Assembly: GCA_035945115.1 (NCBI GenBank)
Contig: DASZAN010000117.1
Location: 13,737-77,736 of the forward strand
From: DAHUYF01 sp035945115
Lineage (GTDB): Bacteria; Pseudomonadota; Alphaproteobacteria; ATCC43930; CGMCC-115725
Direction: 5' to 3'
DNA: 64,000 nucleotides
Shown: one piece after another, positions 33,099-42,714 of the stretch
Layout: each line of letters opens with the position of its first letter
How positions within the stretch are numbered: the stretch's first letter is position 1
Translations under genes and position numbers: made by a program
Notes under the pieces: generated by a model
What the model was told of the DNA's origin: nothing
The model's input: the letters and a program-made list of their open reading frames with translations, nothing else
The model's database searches: none

Positions 33099-33413
33099 AT
33101 GACCAAGCCCGTTTCATTCATCGCTCCCTCCATTGCCGCCTTCACTCTCTTGCTTCTGGGCGCTGCGGCCTGGCTCGAGGCGGTATGCCCCGACCGCCTC
33201 GGGCGAACAATGGCCGCGGTTGCTGGCGGGCCACGGTTCAAGCCTTACCATCTGGGCGAGAATCCCTGGGTCGCGGCCTGGGGTTCGGCGGGTGCGTCGA
33301 TCGCGGCGCCGAACACGCCCGATGCCGGTGGTCAACGGCTTGCTGACCACTCTGCTTGGACGGATTCTTGCGAGCGCAAGAGCGACACCGCAAAGCCGGG
33401 ACTTTCCTCCTGA
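33099..33413 (+). CDS. Uncertain single-pass membrane ORF
   Basis: The 540 bp between the radical SAM stop and the ABC1 kinase stop hold no recognised gene. The best candidate is this 104-codon ORF: MTKPVSF, then a hydrophobic segment APSIAAFTLLLLGAAAWLEAV, then a polar tail without known motifs. The hydrophobic segment favours a real membrane peptide, but the tail looks noncoding in composition and no good ribosome site precedes the ATG. It may be the remnant of a longer gene. The rest of the stretch (32888-33098) shows only the weak hairpin at 32916. Confidence 0.3.
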   Translation: MTKPVSFIAPSIAAFTLLLLGAAAWLEAVCPDRLGRTMAAVAGGPRFKPYHLGENPWVAAWGSAGASIAAPNTPDAGGQRLADHSAWTDSCERKSDTAKPGLSS

Positions 33414-33426
33414 CGGATCCCGCCGG

Positions 33427-34794
33427 CTAACGCTCGTTCCGCGACTCGGCTGCGCCGTTGCCGCGCGGCACTCCCGCTCGTATGAGCACGTCTCTCTGCC
33501 GCTTCGCGAGCACCGTTGCATCGAAATCATCGATGAGCTCATGAAAGAGGCGGTGCCAATTGATCTCGGCCTTCAAATGCATGAAGACTGAGCCCAGGCC
33601 GATGGCGGCGCGGTCCATGAAAACGAATTCACGCGGCGGCTTGACCCCGCCCAAACGGCGGATGTCGCGATGGACGGCCTCGGCGACGTCGCGCCCATAA
33701 GCGCCTTCTTTCTCCTGGATGCGGCGCTGGCGGTCGTCGAGCAGCGGCGCATAGAGAAAATGGGCCCAGCGGTTCAGCACCCCGATCATCTCGCGCGAGA
33801 GATTGCGGAAGCCCCAGCTCTCATAAGCTTCGACCGCCAATGCCTCATCGCCGCGGTCTAGTGCGTGGTAAAGGTCGATCACGCCCTTGACGAAGGGCGT
33901 CGGAAAAACGCGGATGCAGCCGAAATCGAGGAGGTTGATGCCGCCATCATCGCGCACGGTGTAATTGCCGAGATGGGGATCGCCGTGAATGATGCCGTAG
34001 TAATAGAACGGCACGTACCAGGCGCGGAACATGTGCCGCGCGATCGCGTTGCGCCGCGCCGCGGGGGCTTTCACCGCGTCGAGGAAGGGCACGCCCTCGA
34101 GCCAAGTCATGGTGAGAAGGCGGCCGGTTGAGAGCGCGGGGATCGGTTCCGGCACGCGCACGGCCTCTTTCTCGGCGAGCATCAGGCGATAAAGCCGCAT
34201 ATGCGCGGCCTCGCGGCGGTAGTCGAGCTCTTCGCGCAAGCGCTCGGCGATCTCGGCGTGGATCTCGTCGGTGGTAACGGCGCGGTCGTAGCGCTCGTAG
34301 ATCGAGAGAACGAGCTTCAACTGACGGAGATCGGCCTCGACGGCGGATGCCATGTCGGGATATTGCAGCTTGCAGGCAAGTACCCGGCCGTCGAGCGCGA
34401 CCGCGCGATGGACTTGGCCCAAGGACGCTGCGCGCGCCGCCTCGCGTTCGAAGCTCTCGAATTTCTTCTGCCAGTCTTGGCCGAGCTCGCTTGCCATGCG
34501 CCGGCGCACGAAGGGCCAGCCCATCGGCGGCGCGTTTGCCTGAAGCTCGACCAGTTGGCCGGCATATTCCCGCGGCAGCGCCTCGGGAATGGTGGCGAGA
34601 AGCTGCGCCACCTTCATGAGCGGCCCCTTGATGCCGCCCAGCGCGGCCTTGACGTCGGCGGCGTGACGAGCGCGGTCGAGCGGCAAGCCCAGATAGCGTT
34701 CGCCCGCGAGCCGTGCCGCAAGTCCACCCATCGCGGTGGAGACGCGCGCATAGCGCCGGATGCGCCCTGTGAGATTATCGCCGTCGGCGCTCAT
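33427..34794 (-). CDS. ABC1/UbiB family atypical kinase
   Basis: 455 residues of the ABC1 (UbiB/COQ8/AarF) family. Seen in order: GIKGPLMKVAQLLAT, the KxGQ region reading KVAQ; the alanine-rich loop AASLGQVHRAV; catalytic-loop HGDPHLGNY; and metal-binding LLDFGCIRVF. ABC1 proteins are ATPases or kinases that support ubiquinone synthesis or lipid handling at the membrane. The KVAQ replacement of the usual glycine is a small oddity. COQ9 is also in this window but 22 kb away. Which ABC1 subgroup it belongs to cannot be settled by eye. Confidence 0.92.
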   Translation of the reverse strand: MSADGDNLTGRIRRYARVSTAMGGLAARLAGERYLGLPLDRARHAADVKAALGGIKGPLMKVAQLLATIPEALPREYAGQLVELQANAPPMGWPFVRRRMASELGQDWQKKFESFEREAARAASLGQVHRAVALDGRVLACKLQYPDMASAVEADLRQLKLVLSIYERYDRAVTTDEIHAEIAERLREELDYRREAAHMRLYRLMLAEKEAVRVPEPIPALSTGRLLTMTWLEGVPFLDAVKAPAARRNAIARHMFRAWYVPFYYYGIIHGDPHLGNYTVRDDGGINLLDFGCIRVFPTPFVKGVIDLYHALDRGDEALAVEAYESWGFRNLSREMIGVLNRWAHFLYAPLLDDRQRRIQEKEGAYGRDVAEAVHRDIRRLGGVKPPREFVFMDRAAIGLGSVFMHLKAEINWHRLFHELIDDFDATVLAKRQRDVLIRAGVPRGNGAAESRNER

Positions 34795-34820
34795 GAGCGG
34801 CTCGCGAGAAGAGCTTGGTG

Positions 34821-34947
34821 CTGCATTGCCGCTGTGCGTCCTTCGACGGGCTCAGCATGAGGACTATCGGGAATGGCATTTTAGATAATGCCACAAAGAG
34901 AGGACCTCATCCTGAGCCCGTCGAAGGACGCACCGTCGCGAATGCAG
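34821..34947. repeat. 127-bp imperfect palindromic element
   Basis: The left arm ctgcattg...gtgcgtccttcgacgggctcagcatgagg is mirrored on the right by gacctcatcctgagcccg and cgaaggacgcac...aatgcag. The centre carries a nested hairpin tggcatt/aatgcca. The cttcgacgggctcag core is a type of intergenic palindrome repeated across many proteobacterial genomes (from memory). It fills the gap between the M3 peptidase stop (34950) and the ABC1 kinase start (34794), both transcribed leftwards, so it lies in the RNA joining them and could act in termination or stability. Confidence 0.8.
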
Positions 34948-34949
34948 CA

Positions 34950-36758
34950 TCAGCCCATCGCCTCAAGCTCGTTGATGAATCCGGCGATGACGGAGAGCCC
35001 CTTTTTCCAGAATGCCGGGTCCGAGGCATCGAGGCCGAAGGGTGCGAGCAATTCCTTGTGCCGTTTGCTGCCGCCGGCGCGGAGCATGTCGAGGTATTTC
35101 TCGGCGAAGCCCGGTGTCGCGCTCTGGTAGACGGCATAGAGCGAGTTCACGAGGCAATCGCCGAAGGCGTAGGCATAGACGTAAAACGGCGTGTGGATGA
35201 AGTGCGGGATGTAGGTCCAGTAGTGCCGATACTCGGCCTCAAATCCGATGGCCGGACCGAGGCTCTCGCTTTGGACAGCGAGCCAGATTTCGCCGATGCG
35301 GTCGGGGGTGAGCTCGCCCTGGCGGCGTTCGTCATGGACGCGGCGCTCGAATTCGACGAAGGCGATCTGCCGCACCACCGTATTGAGCATGTCCTCGACC
35401 TTGCCCGCGAGCATGATCTTGCGCCGCGCGACATGGCTCTCTTGTGCCAGGAGCGCGCGGAAGGTCAGCATCTCGCCGAAGACCGACGCCGTCTCGGCAA
35501 GTGTCAGCGGGGTGTCGGCCATGAGCGCGCCTTGTGGTCCCGCCAGCACCTGATGGACGCCGTGGCCCAGCTCATGGGCCAGCGTCATCACGTCGCGTGT
35601 CTTGCCCTGATAATTGAGCAACAAATAGGGATGGGCGCTCGGTACCGTCGGATGCGCGAAAGCGCCCGGCGATTTTCCCGGCCGCACCGGTGCATCGATC
35701 CAGCGGTGCTCGAAAAAGCGGCGGCCGATGGCGGCGAGCTCCGGCGAAAAGGCGGCATAGGCGTCGAGCACGATGTCTTCCGCCTTGGGCCAGCGAATGA
35801 TCTTCTCGTCGGCCTCGGGCAGTGGCGCGTTGCGGTCCCAGTAAGGAAGCTGCGCGACGCCGAACCAGCGCGCCTTCAAGCTGTAGTAGCGGTGTGAGAG
35901 CGTCGGGAACGCGTCGCGAACCGCAGTGATCAAGGCATCGACGACCTCGTCTTCGACGAAATTGCCGAGATTGCGCGACGAGATCGGTCGCTTGAAGTGC
36001 CGCCAGCGGTCTTCGATCTCCTTGTCCTTGGCCAGCGTGTTGGTGATGAGGGCAAAGAGCCGCACGTTCTTGCCGAGCACGCCGCCCAAAGCCTTGGCCG
36101 AACGCTGGCGCTTGCCGGGATCGGTGTCGGAGAGGAGATGAAGCGCCTCGGCGCTGGTGAGCTCTTGCCCGTCGACGGGAAAGCGCAATCCCGCCATGGT
36201 CTCGTCGAAGAGCCGCGTCCAGGCGGCGCGTCCCGCCACGTATTTCTCGTGGAGCAGCTTCTCGAGCTCATCGCTCAGCTGATGCGGCCGAAAGGCGCGT
36301 GTATCGCGGAGCCACGGCGCATAGTGCGCGAGCTCGGTCGCGCGAAGCTTTTCCGCGAGCGCCGCGTCCTCGATGCGGTTGATCTCGAGCGTGAAGAACA
36401 AGAGAACGCTCGATAGCGTGTTCACCTTCTCCTGCATGTTCTGGAAGAATCGAGCAATCTCGACATCGTTCATGTCGCCCGCGTAGAGGAGCGAGGCGTA
36501 GCTCATGATGCGGCCGAGCGTCTCCTGTAGCCGCTCGTACTCGGCGATCGCCAGACCGAGCGCCGCGCCTGACAGCGCCGCAAGCTTGCCCTGATAGCGC
36601 TGGGCGAAGGCGTGTGCCTCGCGCTCGGTCATCTCGATGTCGCGCTTCAGGTCGGGACTGTCAGGCGCGGCATAAAGATCGCTCAGGTCCCACACCGGCA
36701 ACGGGCCGAGCTCGCCGGTGGCGCCGCCCTGACTATCCTTGTCCCGCCTCGATGCCAT
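34950..36758 (-). CDS. pepF: M3 family oligoendopeptidase F
   Basis: 602 residues from ATG 36758, which has AAGGAG six bases upstream. The zinc-binding H-E-x-x-H is H395 to H399 in LAHELGHGVHQ, and the second-helix E-x-x-S/T segment LAETASVFGEM supplies the third ligand, as in thimet-type M3 peptidases. These are cytoplasmic metallopeptidases that degrade short peptides of about 5-20 residues. Length matches PepF of Alphaproteobacteria. It is divergent from the acyl-CoA synthetase across 119 bp. Confidence 0.95.
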   Translation of the reverse strand: MASRRDKDSQGGATGELGPLPVWDLSDLYAAPDSPDLKRDIEMTEREAHAFAQRYQGKLAALSGAALGLAIAEYERLQETLGRIMSYASLLYAGDMNDVEIARFFQNMQEKVNTLSSVLLFFTLEINRIEDAALAEKLRATELAHYAPWLRDTRAFRPHQLSDELEKLLHEKYVAGRAAWTRLFDETMAGLRFPVDGQELTSAEALHLLSDTDPGKRQRSAKALGGVLGKNVRLFALITNTLAKDKEIEDRWRHFKRPISSRNLGNFVEDEVVDALITAVRDAFPTLSHRYYSLKARWFGVAQLPYWDRNAPLPEADEKIIRWPKAEDIVLDAYAAFSPELAAIGRRFFEHRWIDAPVRPGKSPGAFAHPTVPSAHPYLLLNYQGKTRDVMTLAHELGHGVHQVLAGPQGALMADTPLTLAETASVFGEMLTFRALLAQESHVARRKIMLAGKVEDMLNTVVRQIAFVEFERRVHDERRQGELTPDRIGEIWLAVQSESLGPAIGFEAEYRHYWTYIPHFIHTPFYVYAYAFGDCLVNSLYAVYQSATPGFAEKYLDMLRAGGSKRHKELLAPFGLDASDPAFWKKGLSVIAGFINELEAMG

Positions 36759-36877
36759 GAACCGCTCCTTCATCTCCGCGCTCCATATGGCGCCCGTCCG
36801 CTGCGGCGCCAAGCGTCGCCCGGCTATTCCGTCGCCGCAGCAAAATGCCTAGAACACCGCCGCGAGGGGATTTGCCC

Positions 36878-38659
36878 ATGGATTATCATACCTGCCCCAA
36901 CCTCGCCGCCATGTTCTTTGAACAGGCGGCGCGGCGGGGGGAGCGGCCTTTTCTATGGCTGAAGCGCGACGGCCGCTACCGGCCGATCAGCTGGCAGGAG
37001 GCGGCACGGCAAGTGACGCACTTTGCCCGCGGCTTGCGCGCACTTGGGATCGAGCGCGGCGATCGCGTTGCGCTCGTCGCCGAGAACCGGCCCGAATGGA
37101 TGATCGCCGACCTTGCCATCATCGCCGCCGGCGCCATCACGGTCCCTGCCTACACTACCCATAGCGTCGAGGATCACCGCCACGTTCTCGCTAACAGCGG
37201 CGCCAAGGCGGTCATCGTCTCGACGGCGGCGCTCGCCCATCGCGTCATGCCGGCCGCCGATCAGGTCTCCACGATTACCAGCATTGTCACGCTGGAGCCG
37301 CTGAGCACCGGCCAATTGTCGCATGCCGAAATTTATCGCTGGGAGGACGTGATGGCGAACGGCGAGGCCCGGGCGGACGACGTCTCCGCCTGGGTCGGCG
37401 CCATCACCCGCGACGACATCGCCTGCCTCATCTACACCTCGGGAACTGGCGGCGTGCCCAAGGGCGTGATGACGACGCACGCCAACATCCTTGCCAATTG
37501 CTATGGCGCCTATCGCCTACTGCAGACGATCGGCCTCGGCGATGAGGTCTTTCTCTGCTTCCTGCCGCTCTCGCATTCCTACGAGCATACGGCCGGGATG
37601 ATGTTCCCGATCTCGCTTCACGCGGAAATCTATTTCGCGGAAGGCGCCGAGACGCTCGCCGCCAACATGCAGGAAGCGCGTCCCACCATCATGACGGCGG
37701 TGCCGCGCCTCTATGAGACCATGCATCAGCGCATCCTCCGCGCGATGGAGCGGCAATCGGTTGCGCGCGCCCGCCTCTTCAATCTCGCGCTCCGGCTCGG
37801 CAAGAAGGGTCTCGATGATCCCGAGGGGCTCACCATCGGCGAGCGCGTGCTCGATCTCGTGGCCGAGCTCCTCGTTCGCCGCAAGGTGCGCCGGCGCTTC
37901 GGCGGCCGGCTCAAGGCGATGGTGTCCGGCGGCGCGCCGCTCAATGCCGAGATCGGCCGGTTCTTCCTCGCGCTCGGCGTGCGTCTCTTGCAGGGCTACG
38001 GCCAGACCGAGGCCTCGCCAGTGGTAAGTGCCAATCCGCCCAAGCGCATCAAGATCGAGACGGTAGGCCCGCCTCTCGCCGGCGTCGAGGTGCGGATCGC
38101 CGATGACGGCGAGATCCTCGTGCGCGGCGCGGGCGTGATGAAGGGGTACTGGAACGATCCCGAGGCGACGCAGCGCGCGCTCGCCGGCGGCTGGCTTCAC
38201 ACCGGCGATATCGGCGGCACCGACGAGGACGGCTATATCAGCATCACCGACCGCAAGCGCGACTTCATCAAGAGCTCGGGCGGCGACATGATCTCGCCGG
38301 CGCGGGTCGAAGGCTATCTCACGCTCGAACCCGAGATCGGCCAAGCGATGGTGTTCGGCGATCGCCGCCCCTATCTCGTCGCCGTCATCGTGCCCGGCGC
38401 CGAATTGCTTGAGCGTTTTAGCGCGCAGCGGAGCGCCGTGGCGGTTGCCGATGGTGAGCTACATCGCATCATCGGCGCCGCGGTGGCGCGGGTGAACGCG
38501 GAACTCTCGCCGGTCGAGCGCGTCCGCCGCTTCATCCTCGCCGCCGAGCCCTTCACCACCGCCAATGGGCAGATGACGCCCACGCTCAAGATCAAGCGCC
38601 ACGCCATCCGCCAAGCTTATGGCGAGGCCCTCCAGGCGCTCTATGAAAGCCGTGGCTGA
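36878..38659 (+). CDS. Long-chain fatty acid-CoA ligase (AMP-forming)
   Basis: 593 residues with the ANL adenylating-enzyme layout: P-loop YTSGTGGVPKGVMTTH (from Y186), FLPLSHSYEHTAG, QGYGQTEASPVVS, HTGDIGGTDEDGYISITDRKRDFIKSSGGDMISP and a C-terminal catalytic lysine in PTLKIKRH. It activates fatty acids to acyl-CoA via acyl-AMP. The P-loop has Gly where TSGTTG has its last Thr, a variant also met in some relatives. GAGGGG precedes the ATG by eight bases. The desaturase gene converges on it with 3 bp between stops. Confidence 0.93.
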   Translation: MDYHTCPNLAAMFFEQAARRGERPFLWLKRDGRYRPISWQEAARQVTHFARGLRALGIERGDRVALVAENRPEWMIADLAIIAAGAITVPAYTTHSVEDHRHVLANSGAKAVIVSTAALAHRVMPAADQVSTITSIVTLEPLSTGQLSHAEIYRWEDVMANGEARADDVSAWVGAITRDDIACLIYTSGTGGVPKGVMTTHANILANCYGAYRLLQTIGLGDEVFLCFLPLSHSYEHTAGMMFPISLHAEIYFAEGAETLAANMQEARPTIMTAVPRLYETMHQRILRAMERQSVARARLFNLALRLGKKGLDDPEGLTIGERVLDLVAELLVRRKVRRRFGGRLKAMVSGGAPLNAEIGRFFLALGVRLLQGYGQTEASPVVSANPPKRIKIETVGPPLAGVEVRIADDGEILVRGAGVMKGYWNDPEATQRALAGGWLHTGDIGGTDEDGYISITDRKRDFIKSSGGDMISPARVEGYLTLEPEIGQAMVFGDRRPYLVAVIVPGAELLERFSAQRSAVAVADGELHRIIGAAVARVNAELSPVERVRRFILAAEPFTTANGQMTPTLKIKRHAIRQAYGEALQALYESRG

Positions 38660-38662
38660 GTC

Positions 38663-39724
38663 TCAGGCGACCGCCGGGACGGTCGCGGGTCGCTGCATAT
38701 GTGTTGGCAATGTGCAGGCGGATGTCGGGTTGCCGGCGAAATCGAGCCAGCGGTGTTGGCGGTAGTCGTAGAGCTTGCAGCCCGCCAGCGTCCGCCAGAG
38801 ATAGGCGGGCGAGAAGCGCTGCCGCACCGCGCGCGAGCCGAGGAGCCGGTTCAGTTCGCGCTGCGCCGCGGCGAGACGGTAGAGCGGGATCTTCGGATGC
38901 ACGTGGTGCGCCGGGTGATCCATGATGTGGTGCGAGATGAACCCATACCAGCGCGGCACCTCGACTTGTACCGTCACTTCATCCTGGCCGGCGAGACCGC
39001 GCCACTCCTCGAGCGCCTCCAACCAGGGGACGCGCGCATGGGTGTGCTGCAGATAGGTCGTGGCGCCCATCATCGCATTCCAGACGAAGAAGGGGAATGC
39101 GAAGGCGAGAACGACCGCTTCGGCGCCGTCCCAGAGGAAGAGCGCCGTCACGAAAAAGCAGAATGACGTCAAGTTGAGGGCGAAGTCGAGCCAGCAGGCG
39201 AGGCGCGCGCGGTCGCTCGAACGCCGCGGGAAGAATTTGTCGCGCCACCAGCGCTCGCGGAGGTAGTAGGGCGCAAAGCCCAGGGGACCGCGATAGAGCC
39301 GCTCGAGCGCCCGCCGCCAATTCGGCAGCGCGTCGTACTCCGCCTTCGTGAGCGGCGACCAGGAATTGAAACCTTTGATGTTGACGAGGCGGTGATGGAG
39401 ACGATTGTGCTGCACCTGCCAGAGACTGTAGTTGTGGAGCGCCGGCAGGAAGGCGAGGCGGCCGATCGTGCCGTTGAGCGCCCGGCTTGCGGTGAAGGCG
39501 CCGTGCGCCGCGTCGTGGCCGATGACAAAGAGCGAGGCGATGGTGGCGCCGGTGGCAATGCTGCTGAGAACGCGGAGTGCGAAAAAGGGGAGGAGCAGCG
39601 CGCCGGCAAGCGCGAGGCCATAGGCGGCAAGCGTCGCCGCAAACAGGGCGAGCGCGAGCGAGGTCGAGGGGCGCGCATAGGCGGCAAGCGCGGCGCGCAA
39701 GCTTTTCGCCTCAATGGCTCGCAT
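38663..39724 (-). CDS. Fatty acid desaturase
   Basis: 353 residues with several hydrophobic segments and the three histidine boxes of membrane di-iron desaturases: HDAAH, HNRLHH and HPAHHVHP, the last after SHHIMD. Such enzymes insert double bonds into acyl chains of membrane lipids using oxygen. The box spacing resembles omega-6/delta-12 type enzymes, though regioselectivity is not readable. The start at 39724 is set by GGGGGAGGG just upstream. Its neighbourhood with an acyl-CoA ligase and a DUF4442 thioesterase-fold protein suggests a lipid-modifying cluster. Confidence 0.93.
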   Translation of the reverse strand: MRAIEAKSLRAALAAYARPSTSLALALFAATLAAYGLALAGALLLPFFALRVLSSIATGATIASLFVIGHDAAHGAFTASRALNGTIGRLAFLPALHNYSLWQVQHNRLHHRLVNIKGFNSWSPLTKAEYDALPNWRRALERLYRGPLGFAPYYLRERWWRDKFFPRRSSDRARLACWLDFALNLTSFCFFVTALFLWDGAEAVVLAFAFPFFVWNAMMGATTYLQHTHARVPWLEALEEWRGLAGQDEVTVQVEVPRWYGFISHHIMDHPAHHVHPKIPLYRLAAAQRELNRLLGSRAVRQRFSPAYLWRTLAGCKLYDYRQHRWLDFAGNPTSACTLPTHMQRPATVPAVA

Positions 39725-39848
39725 GGGCCCTCCCCCGCCAAGTACGCCGCTGCCGATGCAGCGAGCGTCCCGGCAATGTTCTATCAATCAGGAGGTTAGA
39801 CCATCCCGGTGGCGATGGGCAAATGTCATCGCCATGGCTCGGGCAAGA

Positions 39849-40352
39849 TCATTGTGCAGCCGGCGCTGCAGTGGCTTCGCGCGAACGCGCCTCAGCGGCA
39901 CTGCGATCGCGTAGATGGAGGGTTTTGGTGAAGTGTGCGTGGACCGTGCCCGCCGCGTCCACCAGGTCGACGGCATAGGTGCGCTCGATCCGGCCTTCCC
40001 GCGCGAGCGCCTGCCGAAGCGCCTCGATCTCGACGTCCTCGATGCGAAAGCGCCCATAGAGCGTCCCGCGGCCAGGTTTCCTGAACTCGATCGTCGCTGC
40101 CTTGTCCCAGACTTGGTAATGGGGACCGAGACGGCGCGCCAGCATGACCAGCAATACCGGATCGATCGCGCCGTACATGCTGCCGCCGAACGTCGTTCCC
40201 CAGTAACCGCGCGTCCACCAATTGAGCGGCAGCTTGACGCGGACCTCGGAGAAGTCACTGGCGATATAGACGAGGCGCGCGCCGGTGCGGCGATAACACG
40301 GATAGAAATTGAAGGCGAAGCGCAACAGCCGCGTCCTCAGCGATTCGCTCAT
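39849..40352 (-). CDS. DUF4442 family (hotdog-fold, thioesterase-like) protein
   Basis: 167 residues. The stretch LPLNWWTRGYWGTTFGGSMYGAIDPVLLVML and the KAATIEFRKPGRG segment fit DUF4442, a hotdog-fold family related to acyl-CoA thioesterases. No catalytic residues can be assigned with confidence. It lies 125 bp upstream of, and on the same strand as, the desaturase, and 53 bp downstream of the epimerase gene. A role in acyl-CoA turnover fits the context but is inference. Confidence 0.85.
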   Translation of the reverse strand: MSESLRTRLLRFAFNFYPCYRRTGARLVYIASDFSEVRVKLPLNWWTRGYWGTTFGGSMYGAIDPVLLVMLARRLGPHYQVWDKAATIEFRKPGRGTLYGRFRIEDVEIEALRQALAREGRIERTYAVDLVDAAGTVHAHFTKTLHLRDRSAAEARSREATAAPAAQ

Positions 40353-40404
40353 GCCGATCTCAGCCCATCGGTGACGCTGAACGGAAATTTACCACCCTGG
40401 GCGA

Positions 40405-41385
40405 TCAGACGCGATGGAAGTCTCGGTACCAAGCGACGAAGCGCGGCAATCCCACATCGATCGACGTGCTCGGCGAAAAGCCGAAGTCGCGTTGGCTCTC
40501 GGCAATGTCGGCATATGTGGCGGGCACATCGCCCGGCGCCATCGGCGCGAGCTCGATCGTCGCTTTCCGCCCGAGCACTGTCTCGAGAAGGCCGATGAAG
40601 CGCCGGAGCTCTTCGCTGCGATGGTTTCCAAGGTTGTAAAGGCGGTAGGGCGGCCCCTTGCCGTCGTCCGCGGGCGGCCGGTCGAGGCAGCCGAGCACGC
40701 CCGCGACGATGTCGTCGATATAGGTGAAGTCGCGCCGCATGTCGCCGTGATTGAAGACACGGATCGGTCGGCCCGCGAGGATGGCCTCGGTAAAGATCCA
40801 GGCGGCCATGTCGGGCCGCCCCCAGGGTCCGTAAACCGTGAAGAAGCGCAAGCCGGTGACCGGCAGGCGATAAAGGTGGGCGTAGCAATAGGCCATGAGC
40901 TCGTCGGCCTTCTTTGTCGCGGCGTAGAGCGAATGTGGCGTGTCGACGCGATCGGTGACCGAAAAAGGCAGCTTGGTATTTCCGCCGTAAACCGAGGATG
41001 AGCTGGCGAAGACGAGGTGCGTGAGGCGCGGCAGGCGTCGGCACGCCTCGAGCACCTCGAGATGCCCGACGATGTTGGCGCTGATATAGGCGTGCGGATT
41101 GCTCAGCGAGTAGCGCACCCCCGCCTGTGCGGCGAGGTGAATAACCCGGTCAACTGTCGGATCGCGCTCGAGAAGCGTTGCGAGGGCACCGCGCTCGGCA
41201 AGATCGAGGCGCTCGAAGGTAAAATTGGACGAGCGACGAAGTTCGGCCAGTCGCGCTTCTTTGAGCGCAACGGAATAGTAGTCGTTGAGGTTGTCGACGC
41301 CGAGGACGCGCTCGCCGCGGCGGAGCAGCACCGTGCCGACATGGAAGCCGATGAAGCCGGCGGCGCCAGTGAGAAGAATGGTCAT
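40405..41385 (-). CDS. NAD-dependent epimerase, UDP-glucuronate 4-epimerase type
   Basis: 326 residues of the extended SDR family: ILLTGAAGFIGFHVGTVLL, GVDNLNDYYSVALKEARL (the UDP-glucuronate epimerase signature after the first fold), AAQAGVRYSL, FASSSSVYGGN and the catalytic YAATKK. It would convert UDP-GlcA to UDP-GalA. Its substrate can be provided by the UDP-glucose dehydrogenase at 28.1 kb, so the window holds two competing sinks for UDP-GlcA: this enzyme and the decarboxylase. No ribosome site is obvious. Confidence 0.92.
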   Translation of the reverse strand: MTILLTGAAGFIGFHVGTVLLRRGERVLGVDNLNDYYSVALKEARLAELRRSSNFTFERLDLAERGALATLLERDPTVDRVIHLAAQAGVRYSLSNPHAYISANIVGHLEVLEACRRLPRLTHLVFASSSSVYGGNTKLPFSVTDRVDTPHSLYAATKKADELMAYCYAHLYRLPVTGLRFFTVYGPWGRPDMAAWIFTEAILAGRPIRVFNHGDMRRDFTYIDDIVAGVLGCLDRPPADDGKGPPYRLYNLGNHRSEELRRFIGLLETVLGRKATIELAPMAPGDVPATYADIAESQRDFGFSPSTSIDVGLPRFVAWYRDFHRV

Positions 41386-41490
41386 GACGCTGCGGTATAG
41401 CCGGCCCGTTGCGATAAATCATCGGCCGAGTTGGCAGCGCGGCCGGGCGTCGCCTAAGCTTCGCCCAAAGCATATCCGCGGGAGGTTGCC

Positions 41491-42546
41491 ATGAAGAGCT
41501 ACGACGTCGTCGATTTTGCCCAGCCGCTGCAGCGGCGCGAGAAGCCCACGCCGCAGCCCAAAGGCAGCGAGGTGCTATTGCGCACCCTGGCTGCCGGCGT
41601 GTGCCACAGCGACCTCCACATCTGGGAGGGATGGTATGATCTGGGCGGCGGCAAGCGGCTCATCGCCAAGGAGCGTGGCCTCATCCCTCCGCTCACCATG
41701 GGGCATGAGATCGTCGGCGAGGTCGTGGCGTTCGGACCCGACGCCAAGGGCGTCGCCGTCGGCGACAAGCGCCTCGCCCATCCCTGGATTGGCTGCGGCG
41801 AGTGTCCGGTGTGCCGGCGGGGCGAGGAGCAACTCTGCCTCACCCCGCGCTTTTTGGGCGTGCAGAAGCCCGGCGGCTATGCCGATCACGTGCTGGTGCC
41901 GCATCCCCGCTATCTCCTCGATCTCGGCAAGCTGAGCCCGACCCAGGCGGCCCCCTATGCCTGCTCGGGCATCACCACCTTCGGTGCGCTGAAGCGCGTG
42001 GGCGAAAGGATCTTCCGCGAGGAGCCCATCATGATCATCGGAGCGGGTGGGCTCGGCCTCATGTGCCTCGCCCTCCTGAAAGCGCTCGGCGGCTTCGGCG
42101 CGGTCATCGCCGATATCGATCCGAAGAAGCGGGAGGCGGCCTTGAAGGCGGGCGCGCTGGCGGCGATCGACGCCGGCGCCGATGATGCCGTGAAGCAAGC
42201 GCAGGCCGCCGCCAAGGGGCCGCTCGCCGCGGCGATCGACTTCGTCGGCGCGAGCGCCACCGCGCGCCTTGGCGTCGACGCACTTGCCAAAGGCGGCAAG
42301 TACGTCATCGTCGGCCTTTTTGGCGGCGACATTACGCTAAGCCTGCCGCTCTTGCCGATGCGCGCCATCACGGTCCAGGGCTCCTATGTCGGGAGCCTCG
42401 CCGAGATGAAAGAGCTGCTGACGCTGGTGGCGACGGGGAAGGTGCCACCCGTGCCGATCAGCGCCTATCCGCTCGAGGAGGCCAATGCCGTGCTCGAATC
42501 GCTGAAGGCCGGGCGCATCATCGGCCGGGCGGTGTTGACGCCCTGA
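41491..42546 (+). CDS. Zinc-containing alcohol dehydrogenase
   Basis: 351 residues. Unlike the reductase at 3.9 kb, this one keeps the zinc ligands: catalytic C38 in AAGVCHSDLHIW and GHEIVGEV, and the structural four-cysteine lobe GCGECPVCRRGEEQLC. A Rossmann fold follows (MIIGAGGLGLMCLALL; acidic residue in ADIDP indicates NAD preference). It oxidises or reduces alcohols/aldehydes; substrate is not predictable. GGGAGG lies six bases before the ATG. It stands alone between divergent epimerase and the export lipoprotein. Confidence 0.93.
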   Translation: MKSYDVVDFAQPLQRREKPTPQPKGSEVLLRTLAAGVCHSDLHIWEGWYDLGGGKRLIAKERGLIPPLTMGHEIVGEVVAFGPDAKGVAVGDKRLAHPWIGCGECPVCRRGEEQLCLTPRFLGVQKPGGYADHVLVPHPRYLLDLGKLSPTQAAPYACSGITTFGALKRVGERIFREEPIMIIGAGGLGLMCLALLKALGGFGAVIADIDPKKREAALKAGALAAIDAGADDAVKQAQAAAKGPLAAAIDFVGASATARLGVDALAKGGKYVIVGLFGGDITLSLPLLPMRAITVQGSYVGSLAEMKELLTLVATGKVPPVPISAYPLEEANAVLESLKAGRIIGRAVLTP

Positions 42547-42714
42547 GCCCGGGTGGGCGGGAACCCTCCGGGTCGATTCACGTTCCTGTCTGCGGCGCGC
42601 GCCCTCTATCAACCAAAGGGAAGGTAGTGGGCGGCCATGGAACGCATTGCGTTCTCAACCGTTCGTCCGAAGCGCGCGTCCGCACGCCGACTTTGGAACG
42701 GAAGAGGCTTCCAC

